Shown: positions 1 to 12,387 of the stretch, in pieces
How the letters are laid out: the number at the start of each line of letters is the position of its first letter
Numbering within the stretch: the first letter of the stretch is position 1
Source of the DNA: Lingula anatina
Taxonomy: Eukaryota > Brachiopoda > Lingulata > Lingulida > Lingulidae
NCBI RefSeq assembly: GCF_001039355.2
Contig: NW_019775690.1
Span: 227,245 to 251,153, forward strand
Direction: 5' to 3'
DNA length: 23,909 bases
The notes under the pieces: generated by a model
What the model was told of the DNA's origin: nothing
Databases searched by the model: none
Seen by the model: only the letters and a program-made list of their open reading frames with translations
Made by a program: the position numbers and the translations under genes

Positions 1-282
1 TCTATCTGTAGTCCTTCCCAGTTGTGTTTAATTTACTGTTATATTAATGATAATGCATATTATATCATATATTAATTATATTTTTTGTAGTATAATAGGA
101 GTCTTACTCATTTTTTTCTTTCCACAAGATAAACGTTATACCTCATATATGGGATTAAACTTTCCTTCTTTGTTTTTATATTTTGAATATCAAGGATATC
201 AAGCTTAAGAAGTAAATATTTTATTTAATAAGTGCATTAAAATTTTAATAAGTAAAAATGTTTATTAGGCTGGTGGTTGAAT

Positions 283-440
283 CACATAATAGTAACTTTT
301 TTAACACAAGCTGGATATTTTCCTCAGAGGCATTCATCAGACTGGTGAGTAGATGTTGTTACTCACCAACTGGGTTAGCAGTAAGTTAACTGTAAAATCC
401 AGCTTAAGTATGTTAAAAAAAAAAGAATTACTATTATATG
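283..440. repeat. 158-bp foldback (MITE-like inverted repeat)
   Basis: The left arm contains CATAATAGTAAC, TTTTTTAACA and AAGCTGGATATTTT. The right arm contains the reverse complements of all three, in reverse order, with small indels. The tip is an 8-bp stem (GGTGAGTA/TACTCACC) around GATGTTGT. It reads as a hairpin-type non-autonomous element. No clear target-site duplication was found. Confidence 0.55.
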
Positions 441-1172
441 TATTATTAGAGTGCATAAACAAGTGTATGAAAGTTAAGAGAAAAGGAAGGATTAAAAATA
501 AATAGTAACACTGGTGATTCCCCCATTTATTTTATTGTATAAAATTTAATTTGGGAAGTACAAAAAGGTTAACAAGTTCTGGAATTCTAATGTGTGCATC
601 AATATCACAAACAAACCAGAAAGGAGCTTAATGCAATTCATCAACACAATGAAATGACTCAGACTTAAAATGTTTAAGTTGCATGTTTCCATCCTAAATA
701 AATACATCCATTAAAGTGATTTTAACATCTCTAGGTATTTATTCAGTATGCTTTCATTTGGGTTTTTTTTATCAATGAAATGTATGCATAACAACACATA
801 TTTACATGGAATTCGGATCCAACAAATTCAGTTGATTTCATATTATTTATATAGAATTCATACTTAATAATAATATATAATACTTGACAAAAATTTGTTG
901 ATTCAATATTCCTTGACGCAAATGTACTAGCAGAAAAAAGTAATGCTTTCAGTTGTACATGGCTCTGAATACAAAGATTCAGTTTAACTTAAGTACTTTA
1001 ACTAAAGTATATTTCCATTCACCTCAGAATCAAATAATACAAATTTCCATTCAAATTAGGTATAACGTAAACCTATTTCAGTACCATGAAGTAAGATGCC
1101 TGGAAATTGGATTTGTGAAATGTGAGTAAAGACACTCTCAGTAGCTGTGGATCTTACATTAGACCTGGCTAT

Positions 1173-1333
1173 TACCATTAGGTACCATATTCTCTCTTCA
1201 AGTTCTGATGTTCAGGGTGCCATCAGGTAACGATGTGCCCTTTTTCAGGTCTCATGCTCATGTTACCATCAGGTAACCACATTCTCTATTTAGGTTCTGA
1301 TGCTCAGGGTACCATCAGCTATACATATGCCTT
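1173..1333. repeat. Degenerate 46-bp minisatellite, about 3.5 units
   Basis: Units start at about 1173, 1218, 1264 and 1310 with variants of TACCATCAGG. Each unit has a middle like ATTCTCT and ends near TTCTGATGCTCAGGG. Spacing is 45-46 bp. The last copy is partial. Confidence 0.65.
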
Positions 1334-2136
1334 TAAATTTTTACCTGCTGCTTTGCTTAATTCCAACTACTGTTTACAGTTTGACCAGACAGAGTATCTT
1401 TCTAGACTGGTGGTGTTGATCAAGAAACACTCAAAATCACTTTTCAAGCCAGACTCTTGGGGGACTCTATAATCTGTTTTTATTGTATGCTGATCTCTCT
1501 GTGGCTTTTATGTTTTGCCAAATGTTATTACTAAATTATCACCTCTATTGTCATTGCTTTTGGACAAGACTGTCATTTCTAGGTAAAATGAACTATCTGG
1601 ACAACACCCAAGCAGAAAAAGTCCATAGATCACCAAGGATCACCTTGGCATCTTTTTGATTTTGAAACCCTTTCCTCAGAGAATGATGGATTGCATTAAG
1701 AATGGTTGTTGAGAGCCTTTCAAAAGACTAAGTTAATGGAAGTCCACCTACTAAATGTAAGGATATTATATTACCCTTATCATATTTTCTTAGAAATCTG
1801 GCACTGATGTCCCATATACATGTATGTTGTCTTTTGAAGTTGGCAGCATGAAATAACTAAGAATTAACTAAAATGGAGGTCACGTGATCAGGAAAATGAA
1901 AGAATAAAAGGGTCCCATTCAGCCAAAAGACCACTTATCTCTGGAATATTTTCAAAGACCTTAAGAAAATTAAGTTACATTTCGTATTTTCCTTTTTCAA
2001 TATTCCTTTTTCCTTTTTTGCTGTTCACACTTCACACTTAGTGTCATGTGCCAACGTTGGAGAATTTCTTCCAGACACTATTGGTAAAAAAAGATTAATT
2101 ACCATATAATTATATATAAATCAGGAGACTCATAAG

Positions 2137-2220
2137 CCAAGTAATGACATTTTGACCCTTCATCAAAGGGCCTTGATCACATTACTGTGAGCTTTATCAA
2201 TATTACTTGGTCTGTGCATT
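2137..2220. repeat. Imperfect inverted repeat in the presumed NETO 3' UTR
   Basis: The ends CCAAGTAAT and ATTACTTGG are perfect 9-bp inverses. Inside lies a near-palindrome around AAAGGGCCTT. The rest pairs poorly, so this may be an old foldback element or chance. Confidence 0.3.
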
Positions 2221-2387
2221 TTGGAACTCCTTGATCTAGAGCCTGGTGTTAGATCATTGCTGTCTATGAGCCCTAAGATAATGGTGACAGCAGCAAATTA
2301 AATACAGATAGCCCACAAGCACAGAAACTATGGGTGTAGATGCCAGGTTTTTTTTCAATGGTCACCAGACCATTCACTCAAAGCGTG

Positions 2388-3526
2388 TCACACTGGCTGT
2401 CCAGAGTGAGATTGTTTTAAGCTCTGTGATGTAGGTGGCGCGCGAACTGTTACATCGGCATCGGTTGTTGTGTTTGGTATTGTTACATTGCCCCTGCTTC
2501 GTTCCCAAACTCTTTCGTCCTGTACCACATCAGGCTTTGGACTTGGTGGACCTTGCCTTCTGTGATTATCACTGAGTTTCAGTCTAGGATTGTCATACTT
2601 ATTGCTTTGCTTTTTGTCAGGAAGAGATGTCTGTTTGGGAGTAGAAGTAGTGGGTCCTTGCTGTGAATCCTTTTGAACATCCTGGTCATTTAAAGTGATC
2701 ATTGCTATAACCTCTGGATTATTTTTTGCATCAACTCTATTTCTGTCACTTTTCTTACTTCGCCTTCGCCGCCTTCCACCTCGACCAGGACTGCGTGCTG
2801 GACTTTGGCGGTTACTGTTATTACCACTTTGTGATTGGGGCAACTGTGTTGAAGGAAGAGGTGGAGGTGGGGGGCTAGGGCTTGTTCTCTGTGTGTTATT
2901 TGATATAACAGATGATGTTGTACTTAACATGGGATCACTGACAGCTTTATCTAGAGAAGCCTGTCTTGGTGGTGTTTCTATACACACAACAGTTGGAACT
3001 TTGCGAGGAGTTGCGTTTCTTGAAGATCCATTGCCATTTGCTTCATCAAGTATTCTTGAGATGCTCTCAGAGCTCTCATATTTATTCCCACATGCCATTT
3101 CTTCAGTTTCATAATCAGAGTCATCTTTTTCTGGGACCAGCTCCTCTTGGTTACCTCGCCCTCTACTGGATGTTTGTGAGGATGGGTTTCCCAGAGAGAT
3201 ATGAAAGACACCATTCCGCTTAACAGCTGTAATGTCATCACTGTGAAAACGTCTTGAAACTTTTAGTGCACTCTCCTCATCTAGCAGCCCAGTTGGAGTA
3301 TTTGGGACAATAACCTCATTCATGTTTGTCAGCAGTAGCTTCTGAATCTCCACTGGGTCTAATACAACTCGTTCACGTAATTTTTGCCGAAGCCTGGCCT
3401 CCTCACGCCTATGTCTTACTGTGAGACAAATGGATACTGCCACTATGATAACTAGTAAACCTCCAACCACTCCCAGTATCACAGCATGGTATTTCATTTC
3501 TAGTGGAGTTGTAAGGCTGTCTTCCT
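2388..3526 (-). CDS. NETO: NETO exon 8: juxtamembrane, transmembrane helix and long cytoplasmic tail
   Basis: Encodes residues 340-718 and the TGA stop. A short extracellular stem (EEDSLTTPLE) is followed by a hydrophobic helix of about 23 residues (354-376), then RHRREEAR as a stop-transfer signal. The tail has a conserved-looking membrane-proximal part, an acidic stretch near 466-483, a proline-rich run at 555-569 (SPSPPPPPLP), a strongly basic patch at 583-603 (GRRRRRSKK) and many Ser/Thr. It ends SGQPV. The C-terminal Val with Gln at -2 is not a classical class I PDZ ligand. The acceptor is ATATAATTTCAG. The region is clearly more GC-rich and complex than the flanking non-coding DNA. Confidence 0.93.
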
Positions 3527-6076
3527 CTGAAATTATATTTTAAAAAAGTTTAGGTTGAACTTGGCTTCATTTATAGTGCCAACAATATATAACAAAGACA
3601 AATAAGTTCAATAAGCTGAAAAACTTAATACGGTAGCCTTTTGATTAAGCTCTGGACCTGTAGCCTGCTATTTCAAATGGGAGATTTTTTCTGAAACTTT
3701 AATCACTCATTTAACCTAGAACCTAGAATAAATTTTGATACAGAGTAGACCTTTTCCCTGCCAAAGTGGTGGATTTGTTGAATTCCACCCCGCTTCCCAT
3801 CCAACTCTTACTGGCCTGAACTCAGTACATAAAATATTTTTGATAACAGAGTGAACTGCTACTTTTTACCAGGGCCAAAGAGACATTTTTCACTAGATAT
3901 TCCCAGTTATATCTCTCTTTGCACATTTCTGTAATTCTGTAATTATTTTTTCTTTAAAGTCCTCACCCATATGCCAGGCTCCTTGTAAATATCGAATAGC
4001 TAGCTCAGATATTGGTGAGGAAAAGTTGATGAAAAAAAGTTCAAGGAACCTGGTCATTACCTTTTTTACACTTCATTTCATCATAGGAGAAGTTACAGTT
4101 AATCCTGCCATTACACTTCAAGGTAGGGCTTATACAGGTCTGGTCTCCACAGTCAAACAGGCTGTCCCTGCATGGACCTGAGAAATTGGGAATCATGGAA
4201 CACATTGTAATACATATAATTGCTTGCAAATTTTAAACACCAATTGTTTCAAAGATATGTCGTTCTGTGAAGTGTTAATATTGTATACTAAAAAAAACTT
4301 TTTTAATGTTAAAACATCTGAAATTAACTCACAACTAAAGGGCTACCAACTATTCGTGTGAGATACATATTTCACAATAAATACATTTTAGCAACTCAAA
4401 GAAATATAATAAATTCCATTTTACCACCAAAACTGTGGTTATTGAATTATTTTGGAATCTGTGCTTGCCATCTGACCATGTGACCTTAATAGATAGCTAT
4501 ACCTACAATCTTCTCTTAAAAAATTTTAACAAAAAAAGAAAAAAAAAACAACAACTAACTTTGAATGTTGTAACATATTCATTAGCCACTGACAAGTATG
4601 AGAAAAGTGCCATTTTTCCTAGTAAAATCTTTATTTTAGCCAAAATGAACAGTTGTTATCCATTTAACTTTTCAAAGAAAAAATTACTTCTATTGAAGTT
4701 ACTGTATAAGTGCTGTGAAGAAAAGACATTGTGTTTCAGTCTCAACTACCACAAAGAACAGCAACTGTATGACTCATACTTGTAAAATTGAATTTTTGCT
4801 GATTGCTTTTGTGATAAATTGGCTACAACTGAGCTTGATTGAATTATTCTTCAATAAAATCACAATCTTTCGCTTTAAATCTATTCATAGAAATTTTAAA
4901 CAAAATCAATGACTCTTAGACTGAAACGGTTCTGCTAAAATGTCTTTTTTATTAGGAGGAAATGTGAGGTATTGGAATACATCTAGAAAGAATGGCCTCA
5001 GGAGACTTTATTTACTTACATTTCCATTTTTAACAAAAAATACTTGTAATATGGATTGTCTCTTTCATGCCCTTTGAAAAGATTTGCAGACTGTGGGAAG
5101 ACATTCCCACCTCTTATTAACTTACCGTATTCAAATATAGTATAATCCACTTTAAATTCACTTATGATGTTCCTGTGTAAGTGGAAACGTAAGTACACTC
5201 TGTTACTTCCAGATTTGTACTCTCCTGAAGATGGAGTGCAGAACTGACGTTCCCTGTGATGGTTGCTTGTCGTCCTATCATATATTTCCAGAAAATTCAG
5301 TGAACATTCCAGAGGGTTCTTCATTTCAAAAGAACTAACTTTCAGATGGACCTTAAAGAAACAAACACATTTTTTTACCAATTAAGTGATCATTTAGACA
5401 TGATTCTGATATAATCATTTGCTAAACAGCTTTAATCTTTCGAAGACCTACATGAAGAAAAAACTGTTCTTATTTTTATGTCATGTTCCTGTATATTTTT
5501 ATAGTATATTGAGTCCAAGTTATAAAAAAAGTGTCCCTTTGTTTGTAGGTATGTTGTTTTCCTTTTCCTTTATTTCTTTCTATTTCTGTCAGTGGATCAA
5601 TTTTGAGGATACATGCAGGGATTTTACTTATTATAATTAAGGGTGACGGAAGGGCTGGGATGGAAAAAATGCCCCTTCCCAGGAATTTTTGGATCCAGAC
5701 TCTATCTTACTCTCTGTCCTGGTCTGACAAATATTTCCCATGTGCAGTCCATGTCTTCAGTGCCATTCCAGGCATTCACCACCAGCCCTGGGGGAAGGTC
5801 CTTTATGGTCAGGTTACCATCTTGGTAGAAATCTGTAGCAACTGGCAGACGACAGACTGAAATTCCAATATGAAAATATAGTGTCATATTGTTTATTCAC
5901 TAGTGTTTCAGACTGCCTAATAAAGACCTAACATAAACCTGTATCATATTGACCATCTGGAGGTCTACTGGTCATGTTTAATGACAAAGAATTGAATAGG
6001 TGTATAACCACCATCATATACCTGTATAACAGACAAAAAGATCCAGACCTTTGCCAAGTCCATTTAACCACACCCG

Positions 6077-6111
<35 letters not shown>

Positions 6112-7982
6112 GCATGTGCAGACATACACACAAACACACACACACAGCAGATTGCAGATTTAGATTCATTATGTCAAACCTGCTGACTGTCAGAGAAAAA
6201 AAATCGAGATCCATGGCTTTTTGTTTCCATTAATTCTGCTAGTACTTCACTTGGATTCGGAATATTTGAATTGATTGATCAGTTGAGTGATATGGCAATC
6301 AAGTATAAAGCAAACCATTACTTGAATAAATTAACTGATTAATTTGAAGAAATAAAATGAAGGTGGAGAATTTGTTGCATACACACCTGTATATATACAC
6401 AGTACTGTGTATACATGGACAATGTATATTAATATTTTACTTGTTCTCAGTTTTTATGGCAGAAGGACTTTTATATATAATTTAGGTTCATTTAGTGTTC
6501 AAAAACAAAGATAAAATCACACTTACATGCTACATGGCCTGCATCTAGTCTTGGTGCTGTAAGGTAAATAAAAGCAGAAATTTTGATATGTTTAAATGTC
6601 TAAGAGAGTTTTCTTGAGTTCTCCAAGTATTACTAACTTAAAGGCTATTTAAATGATCTTAACTTTATTAAGTTGAAAGAACAAAACAATGAAATGAAAT
6701 CATCACACATCCTTTTTAAAGAGAATTTAAAGAAAGTAAACAATGCAGTTCTCCGTGGAACATAAGAATATAATATATATATATATATATTTGTTTGAAA
6801 TGATATTGAGATCTGTTGGTGATGTTTTTCTAACAGGCAACCTTTTTGTTTGAAAAAAATATAATGTAAGTATAATCGCAAAATTTAATGATCAATCTGT
6901 ACAAAAGTTGTAAAATTTGAAAGGAGAAAAAAATCATTAGGCAACAAGGACATCTGGTACCTGTGTTTGGCTGGTTTACAAATTCATACACAGCCTGAAA
7001 TCCCTTGTACTCGATGGTACCATCTGTCTCAAAATGGATCCACATAAACTGGGATGTGGACTTAATCAATGGCGGAGGCTTGGCACCACAAAATCGTCCA
7101 ATGAGAGGAGAGTACCCATACGGTCCATCATGGATCTCAAGGTAATCGTATTCACAGTCGTATGATGGCTCAATTTTAAAAAATTGAAATTCAAGTTTGA
7201 TGACAAAGCCTGGTGGGGCTGAAAAAAGAAAAAAAATGACTACATGTTGTCAAGAATCAGTCAATATATTGTTTATTCGTTCATTTATAATAAAGCATTC
7301 ATTATTTAATAATACTTACAGTAAGGTTGTTATTGCATTATTTGTTTTTATTGATCTTCTTATTATTATACAGAAAGTCAATCAATTGAATTGTTATGAA
7401 GTACAACTGTCAGTGAGTGAAATAAAATATGATTAAACAGTTATACATAATTCTGTAGATTGAGCTATCTAAATTCGCTTCTACATTTCTTCTGCAACAA
7501 CCTTTTGGGCCCCAGTCACCACTTGAATCATCAACAGGATACAAGTATTTTGTATAATACAAGCATCAAATGAGCAATACTGACAGGTGATAGACATTAT
7601 ATGCATTAAAAGGGTTATTTTTAATTGGATAGGGGTGTAGTGATGCTTAGCCTCCATATATAGTGTACCATTAAAATATATTGATAATTGAAACACTGAA
7701 TTTACAGTAGCCTGTAGATGGAATATGAAGTATGGAATGGTCTGGGGAGAGAGAGAAAAAGAGGGAGAGGGGGTCTAATTCATATGTTGATTTTGATGTG
7801 ATAAAGCAAGTTGCAGATGGCAACTATGGCAACTGATGGAGCATCTCCCTACATTGGGTGTTACTCCCTGGGGTATGGTGGTCCTCTTTAACTGAGGGGT
7901 GCATGGGGATTGGTCAAACAACAATTACTGGAACAGCTGAGAGAAGCAGAAAAAAACGTTAGTCATCATTTCTTGAGCAAAT

Positions 7983-8063
<81 letters not shown>

Positions 8064-11000
8064 TTTTTGTATTTGGAAGAAACCTTGTCCCTGCACTTCT
8101 GTACAACATTTCCATTCATATCATTTCTTGTTTGTGTCCTCTGCTTCAGAGGCTTCCATAGACAAACTCTTCTGAGTAGTGTTATTATATTTATAATTGT
8201 TACATCTTGCTTCTCTGGAGTCCGTTGTATAAAATGTTCTGTTCATCCTGCTTTATCTGCATTTTTTTTCTAAAAAATCTTTCAACTTTTAAGTTTTTTA
8301 AAAAGTGACATCAATAATTAATGGATCCTGGAGTTTTGTATTCAACTCCTAAAACTTTGGGTTGTCAAACCAACACTTTCATAATTTAAATAGCATACAG
8401 ACATTTAATTATCCAACCCTCGGGTTGCAAGTTTGGTAATAATAATAATAATATGCGAGATAATAAGATATTATTATTACATGTCAATAATCCCAAACAA
8501 CAAAATTACAATATCATATTAGGTATTGACAATTTTTTAAGTTACTTTTGTTGCTTCTTTTGGAAACTAATTTCAGAAATATTAAATTTTGAATATGTAC
8601 AATATAAATATAAAAATAAATACATGTTTCACAAATTTAGAAAAAAAAAGTCAACAGGCTGGCAGACAAAGCTGGAACATACCCAAGCACGATGAAAAGT
8701 CATGAGATGTTACAAGAAATCATGATTCCAATCCAGTGGTATACCTGGATATCATAACAAATCTAAATATTTTTCTTCTCTGAACTTTCTAGCTCTGTCA
8801 CTTATTTTGTGTGCAAAGAGCAGAGAAGGTCAATTGATGCACATGTGCAAAACATTATTGAATTATGGCATATTTTCTTCAGAAAGTGATTGTGCAAAAA
8901 CCAGGCAGATTACAGATACTGGACCTTAAAATATCTAGATTTACCATTAGTGGTGATTCAGCTAAAGAAACCTTAGGCAAAACTGCCTTTAAAATGGGCT
9001 TCTGGCAGCCCATTTTAATTTTATGCAAGTTGTAGAATTTTTTCAAAATTTAAGCAATATAACGTGCCCCTTTAGAATAAGGAGTATTTAAAAGCACACA
9101 CAGGGAAGGTTGCCTGCAGCTGGCCTTTGTTTCCCAGGGTAGTTACTAGTCATGTGCAAAACAATTTTTGTCCTATCAGCTCTTAGTAACTAGGCCACGT
9201 GAAAAACATCCAGTAGTGTGGCCAATGGTCACTCAGCTTTGTTTCATATGCCTATTAAATTTTCACTCCTGGGGCAGTCTTTGTTTAGCGCAGCAAGCTG
9301 TAACATGCGTAATATTTTGCGTTAGTACACCAACTTTGTTAGTTAAAAGCCTATTCTGCTCTGCTCTCCTGCTACCCTTCCCTTTTCATATTCGGGACTT
9401 TTCATTATCTTAACTCAGTCGCAAGTGGTGGGATATTTCATTTTCTGTTGCAGAAATAGCTGAATTTTTTATGGTCCAATTAATTACTATTTAATTTGTC
9501 TGTTCTCCTTATAGTGTTCTAGATTATGGGAAATAAAGGTCATTTTGCCGACTCTGTGTGTGTTTTTTAAAGTTTTATAGTAAGTATGAAGAATTTTATG
9601 ACATACATAAATACAACATATTTAAAATGTCACGAAATTGAGGGTTTTCTTATAGGAAAATTTTATAATGAAAATATTTAAAATAACTAAAAGCTTATAT
9701 TTTGGCTATCCCGTATGTCATTGCTGGGCTTTTTTCCAAGATGATCTTCTCTTGCTCTTGAGATCATTACTTTCTGTTTAAGATGCATCCTATTCAGAAT
9801 GAATCTCTCAGAGGACATGAACCTGAGATAAGGTATCAGAAAATGTCAAACCCGATTCATTTGCAGTTGATGTGTACTGTTTTTCTTTCATCCACACTTA
9901 TGACCTGACAACATTTGTGTATCTTTTAGTGCATTCTTAACAGCCTGGAAGAACAAACCTGAAGATATCTGTTTCTCAAGGGTGGATATAAAGAGTCAAT
10001 TGGGTCTTCAGGAGATGATCAGAATTTTCTTTAAAGGCACCAATGGTAATTATTTAAAAAGTTTAACACCTCACTCGTTCCATATTATTTTACTTTGAAA
10101 TTTCAAGATATGGTATTTTTAGTAATCCTTTAAGACCCTTTGCCAATAAGAAACAAATGTGGATTTATGTACCGTGCAGTTTCTTTCAAATATTTTCATA
10201 GATACAATAGCATATTATGTAAGGAAGGGATATTTGATTAATTGATTATGTTTGAATTTAAGGCACAGTCATCCTTAATCAAGAGCTTAAATGAAATGAA
10301 ATATATAATGGAATCTGTTACATATTGGTGATATTCATAAAAAAACTGAAAATTAAAGGAGTCATTAGGGATGTTTATTAAGCACCTTGTTAGGTAACAT
10401 TTTTAAAAATAACTTTGGGCAGTAGCTGGAACATTGCACCCACCTGCTATGCAGCTATTTACATGAAATTCTCAAGTTAGCACCCTGTGGTTCAGGGGTC
10501 ACTGGATAAAGGATCGACAGCTATGGAAAGGGCAGAGCCATTTTGATAATTGACTGGTATGGTAATTACTTGGTCTTTTCAATGGCCAAACTGTCAGATA
10601 CATATAGTTTTATTATAATCACAAAAATTATATTTTTTGTGGCATTTGTGTTGCTATTACTGCATATAATGGTAGTAGGAATGTTCTTATTGTGAGAAAT
10701 TTTGACTTGAAAAATATAGTATTTGTAACATGCACAATTTCCCCCATTGAAAAGAATGAGATGTTACCACAAGTTTCCAATGACCATTGAAACCCTGGAT
10801 GCCAATTTACCTTATTTTTACAACAAGTGGTTGGTTGGATACCAGGCTAATAAAGGAATTACTTGAATTTCCTTAGCATGTCGTATAATTACCAATTACA
10901 GCTGGTAATTCAATTATCTACTTCCAAGAGTTAGACTGTTGAAAATGTTTTAGAGTTCTCAAAGTGCTGAGTGTCCTGCCATGCTGTGAAGAATCAGAAT

Positions 11001-12215
11001 GTCTTGATTGATGACATCTAGGAACAGGATGATGCAGAGTTGTTTTATTAAGTTTGCTTTGCAAGAACATGCTCCTTCCATTTCAGCCACTAAAAGTGCA
11101 TTTGAACTGAGCTGACATGTCAAATCTTTGCCAAGAAACCCGACCAAATGACATTGTATAGTTTCAAACAGCATATATAACTTAAACAAATGCCACAGGG
11201 TATTGTTTCATATTTCCCCAAAAAAATGACATTTGAACAGATATTTTATGTTTTTCCCCAGTTTTTTTTAAATTTAGGATGGAGCTCTTCAAGCCAAAAG
11301 AAAGTCTAGGTTCATTAAAAACCCAAAACCCCCTGCCTACAGGCCAGTAAATGAGTAGACTGAGCAAACTGACTGCCTAAAACTCAGGGGCATCTCGATA
11401 GTATGAAGGTTCATTTGGCAAAAAAATGGTAACATTTTCATTGTTTTTTTAATCAACCTTACCTTCGGACTATTGCTGTGGCCCTTAAAACTCAGGGTTC
11501 CTAGCTGGCAGTGAATATCCTTTGAGCAGCCATTCGTGAATTAACGGATACATTTAAGTGAATCAGGTGATTAGAGAGAAAGGCAATAAATACCAGACCT
11601 GGTCAATGATGTGACTGCTATGTCACTTAGCTAACACAGACATAATAGATTTAATTGTTCCATTCATAGGGTGACTCAGATCTGACATTGATCTAATATG
11701 TGGTTGTCTGTTTTCCTAATGATCACAAAACAATTAGCTGTATTGCCAGTGCCCTCCCTGGGGAGTTGAGATCATCTACACCCAGGCTCAATTACAGCAC
11801 AAAATGTGCCAGATATAGTGTTTATCTGTTGTAAATGGAGTGCAATGTGTGAGAACCAAACTTTACTTTTACTTTTTGAAATGTGTTCTGTAGCATGGTA
11901 TAACTCTTTTATAAATGTGTAACTCTTTTTCACTGGCCATTTCCATATTTGATTTTATGAAGCTGGAAATATTATAAACTAAATATCTAGAAGGAAAAAA
12001 AGAAATTTTTGAAGCAAACTGTAAGTATTACCTGCTAAAACTTGTGTACATGTGGTGCCATTGTCGTAGTTATTGGGGAAGTTTGGGCTGTAGAACTCTT
12101 GTAAACCTTGCTGGTTGCCGTAGGTGAAGTTCCAACAGGCACTGGGTACATAGTCACCAATGTGGGGGGCAGGAAACCTGGATGCTGTTAGTATATCATC
12201 AGCTGAAGATATAAA

Positions 12216-12258
<43 letters not shown>

Positions 12259-12332
12259 TGCATCAAGAAAACATAGCAGGCACTTGCAATTGGTACATGA
12301 TCACCACAGATGTGAGGGACAGTATACTACCA

Positions 12333-12387
<55 letters not shown>

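Larger units (their letters stand above)
1..2387. other. 3' flank of NETO, including presumed 3' UTR
   Basis: No credible gene is seen. The 3' UTR must begin at 2387 and run toward lower coordinates. The nearest minus-strand AATAAA downstream of the stop is at 1484-1479, about 900 nt away, with further ones at 536-526. Which is used cannot be told from sequence. The region also holds an imperfect foldback (2137-2220), a 46-bp minisatellite (about 1173-1333) and a 158-bp inverted repeat (283-440). Confidence 0.5.
7219..12031 (-). other. NETO intron 2 (4.8 kb)
   Basis: Starts GTAATA and ends TTTTTTCAG in transcript sense. It splits CUB1 and is the longest intron. Contents: (AT)30 followed by T23 at 7987-8068, an AAT run at about 8436-8453, a 12-bp hairpin at 8989-9018, an ATTA-rich dyad at 10887-10910, and a more complex stretch at about 11540-11820. 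No coding sequence is recognised in it. Confidence 0.85.

Noticed and set aside
1233-1472. 79-codon open frame in the 3' flank
   Set aside because: Overlaps the 46-bp minisatellite and has no recognisable domain.
2695-3114. Plus-strand 139-codon open frame opposite NETO exon 8
   Set aside because: It is a shadow of the minus-strand coding exon. The Leu/Arg-rich reading is the antisense of the Ser/Arg/Pro-rich tail, and it has no splice or domain support.
2978-3241. Minus-strand 87-codon open frame overlapping exon 8 in another frame
   Set aside because: Lies fully within the NETO tail in a different frame, with no independent feature.
5928-6233. Open frames with Cys-Val or His-Thr repeats
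   Set aside because: Translations of the CA/GT microsatellite in intron 4.
7910-8273. Open frames with Ile-Tyr repeats and Phe runs
   Set aside because: Produced entirely by the (AT)30 and poly-T tract.
9168-9413. 81-codon plus-strand open frame inside intron 2
   Set aside because: No domain, no similarity I can recognise, and a composition typical of a chance frame.
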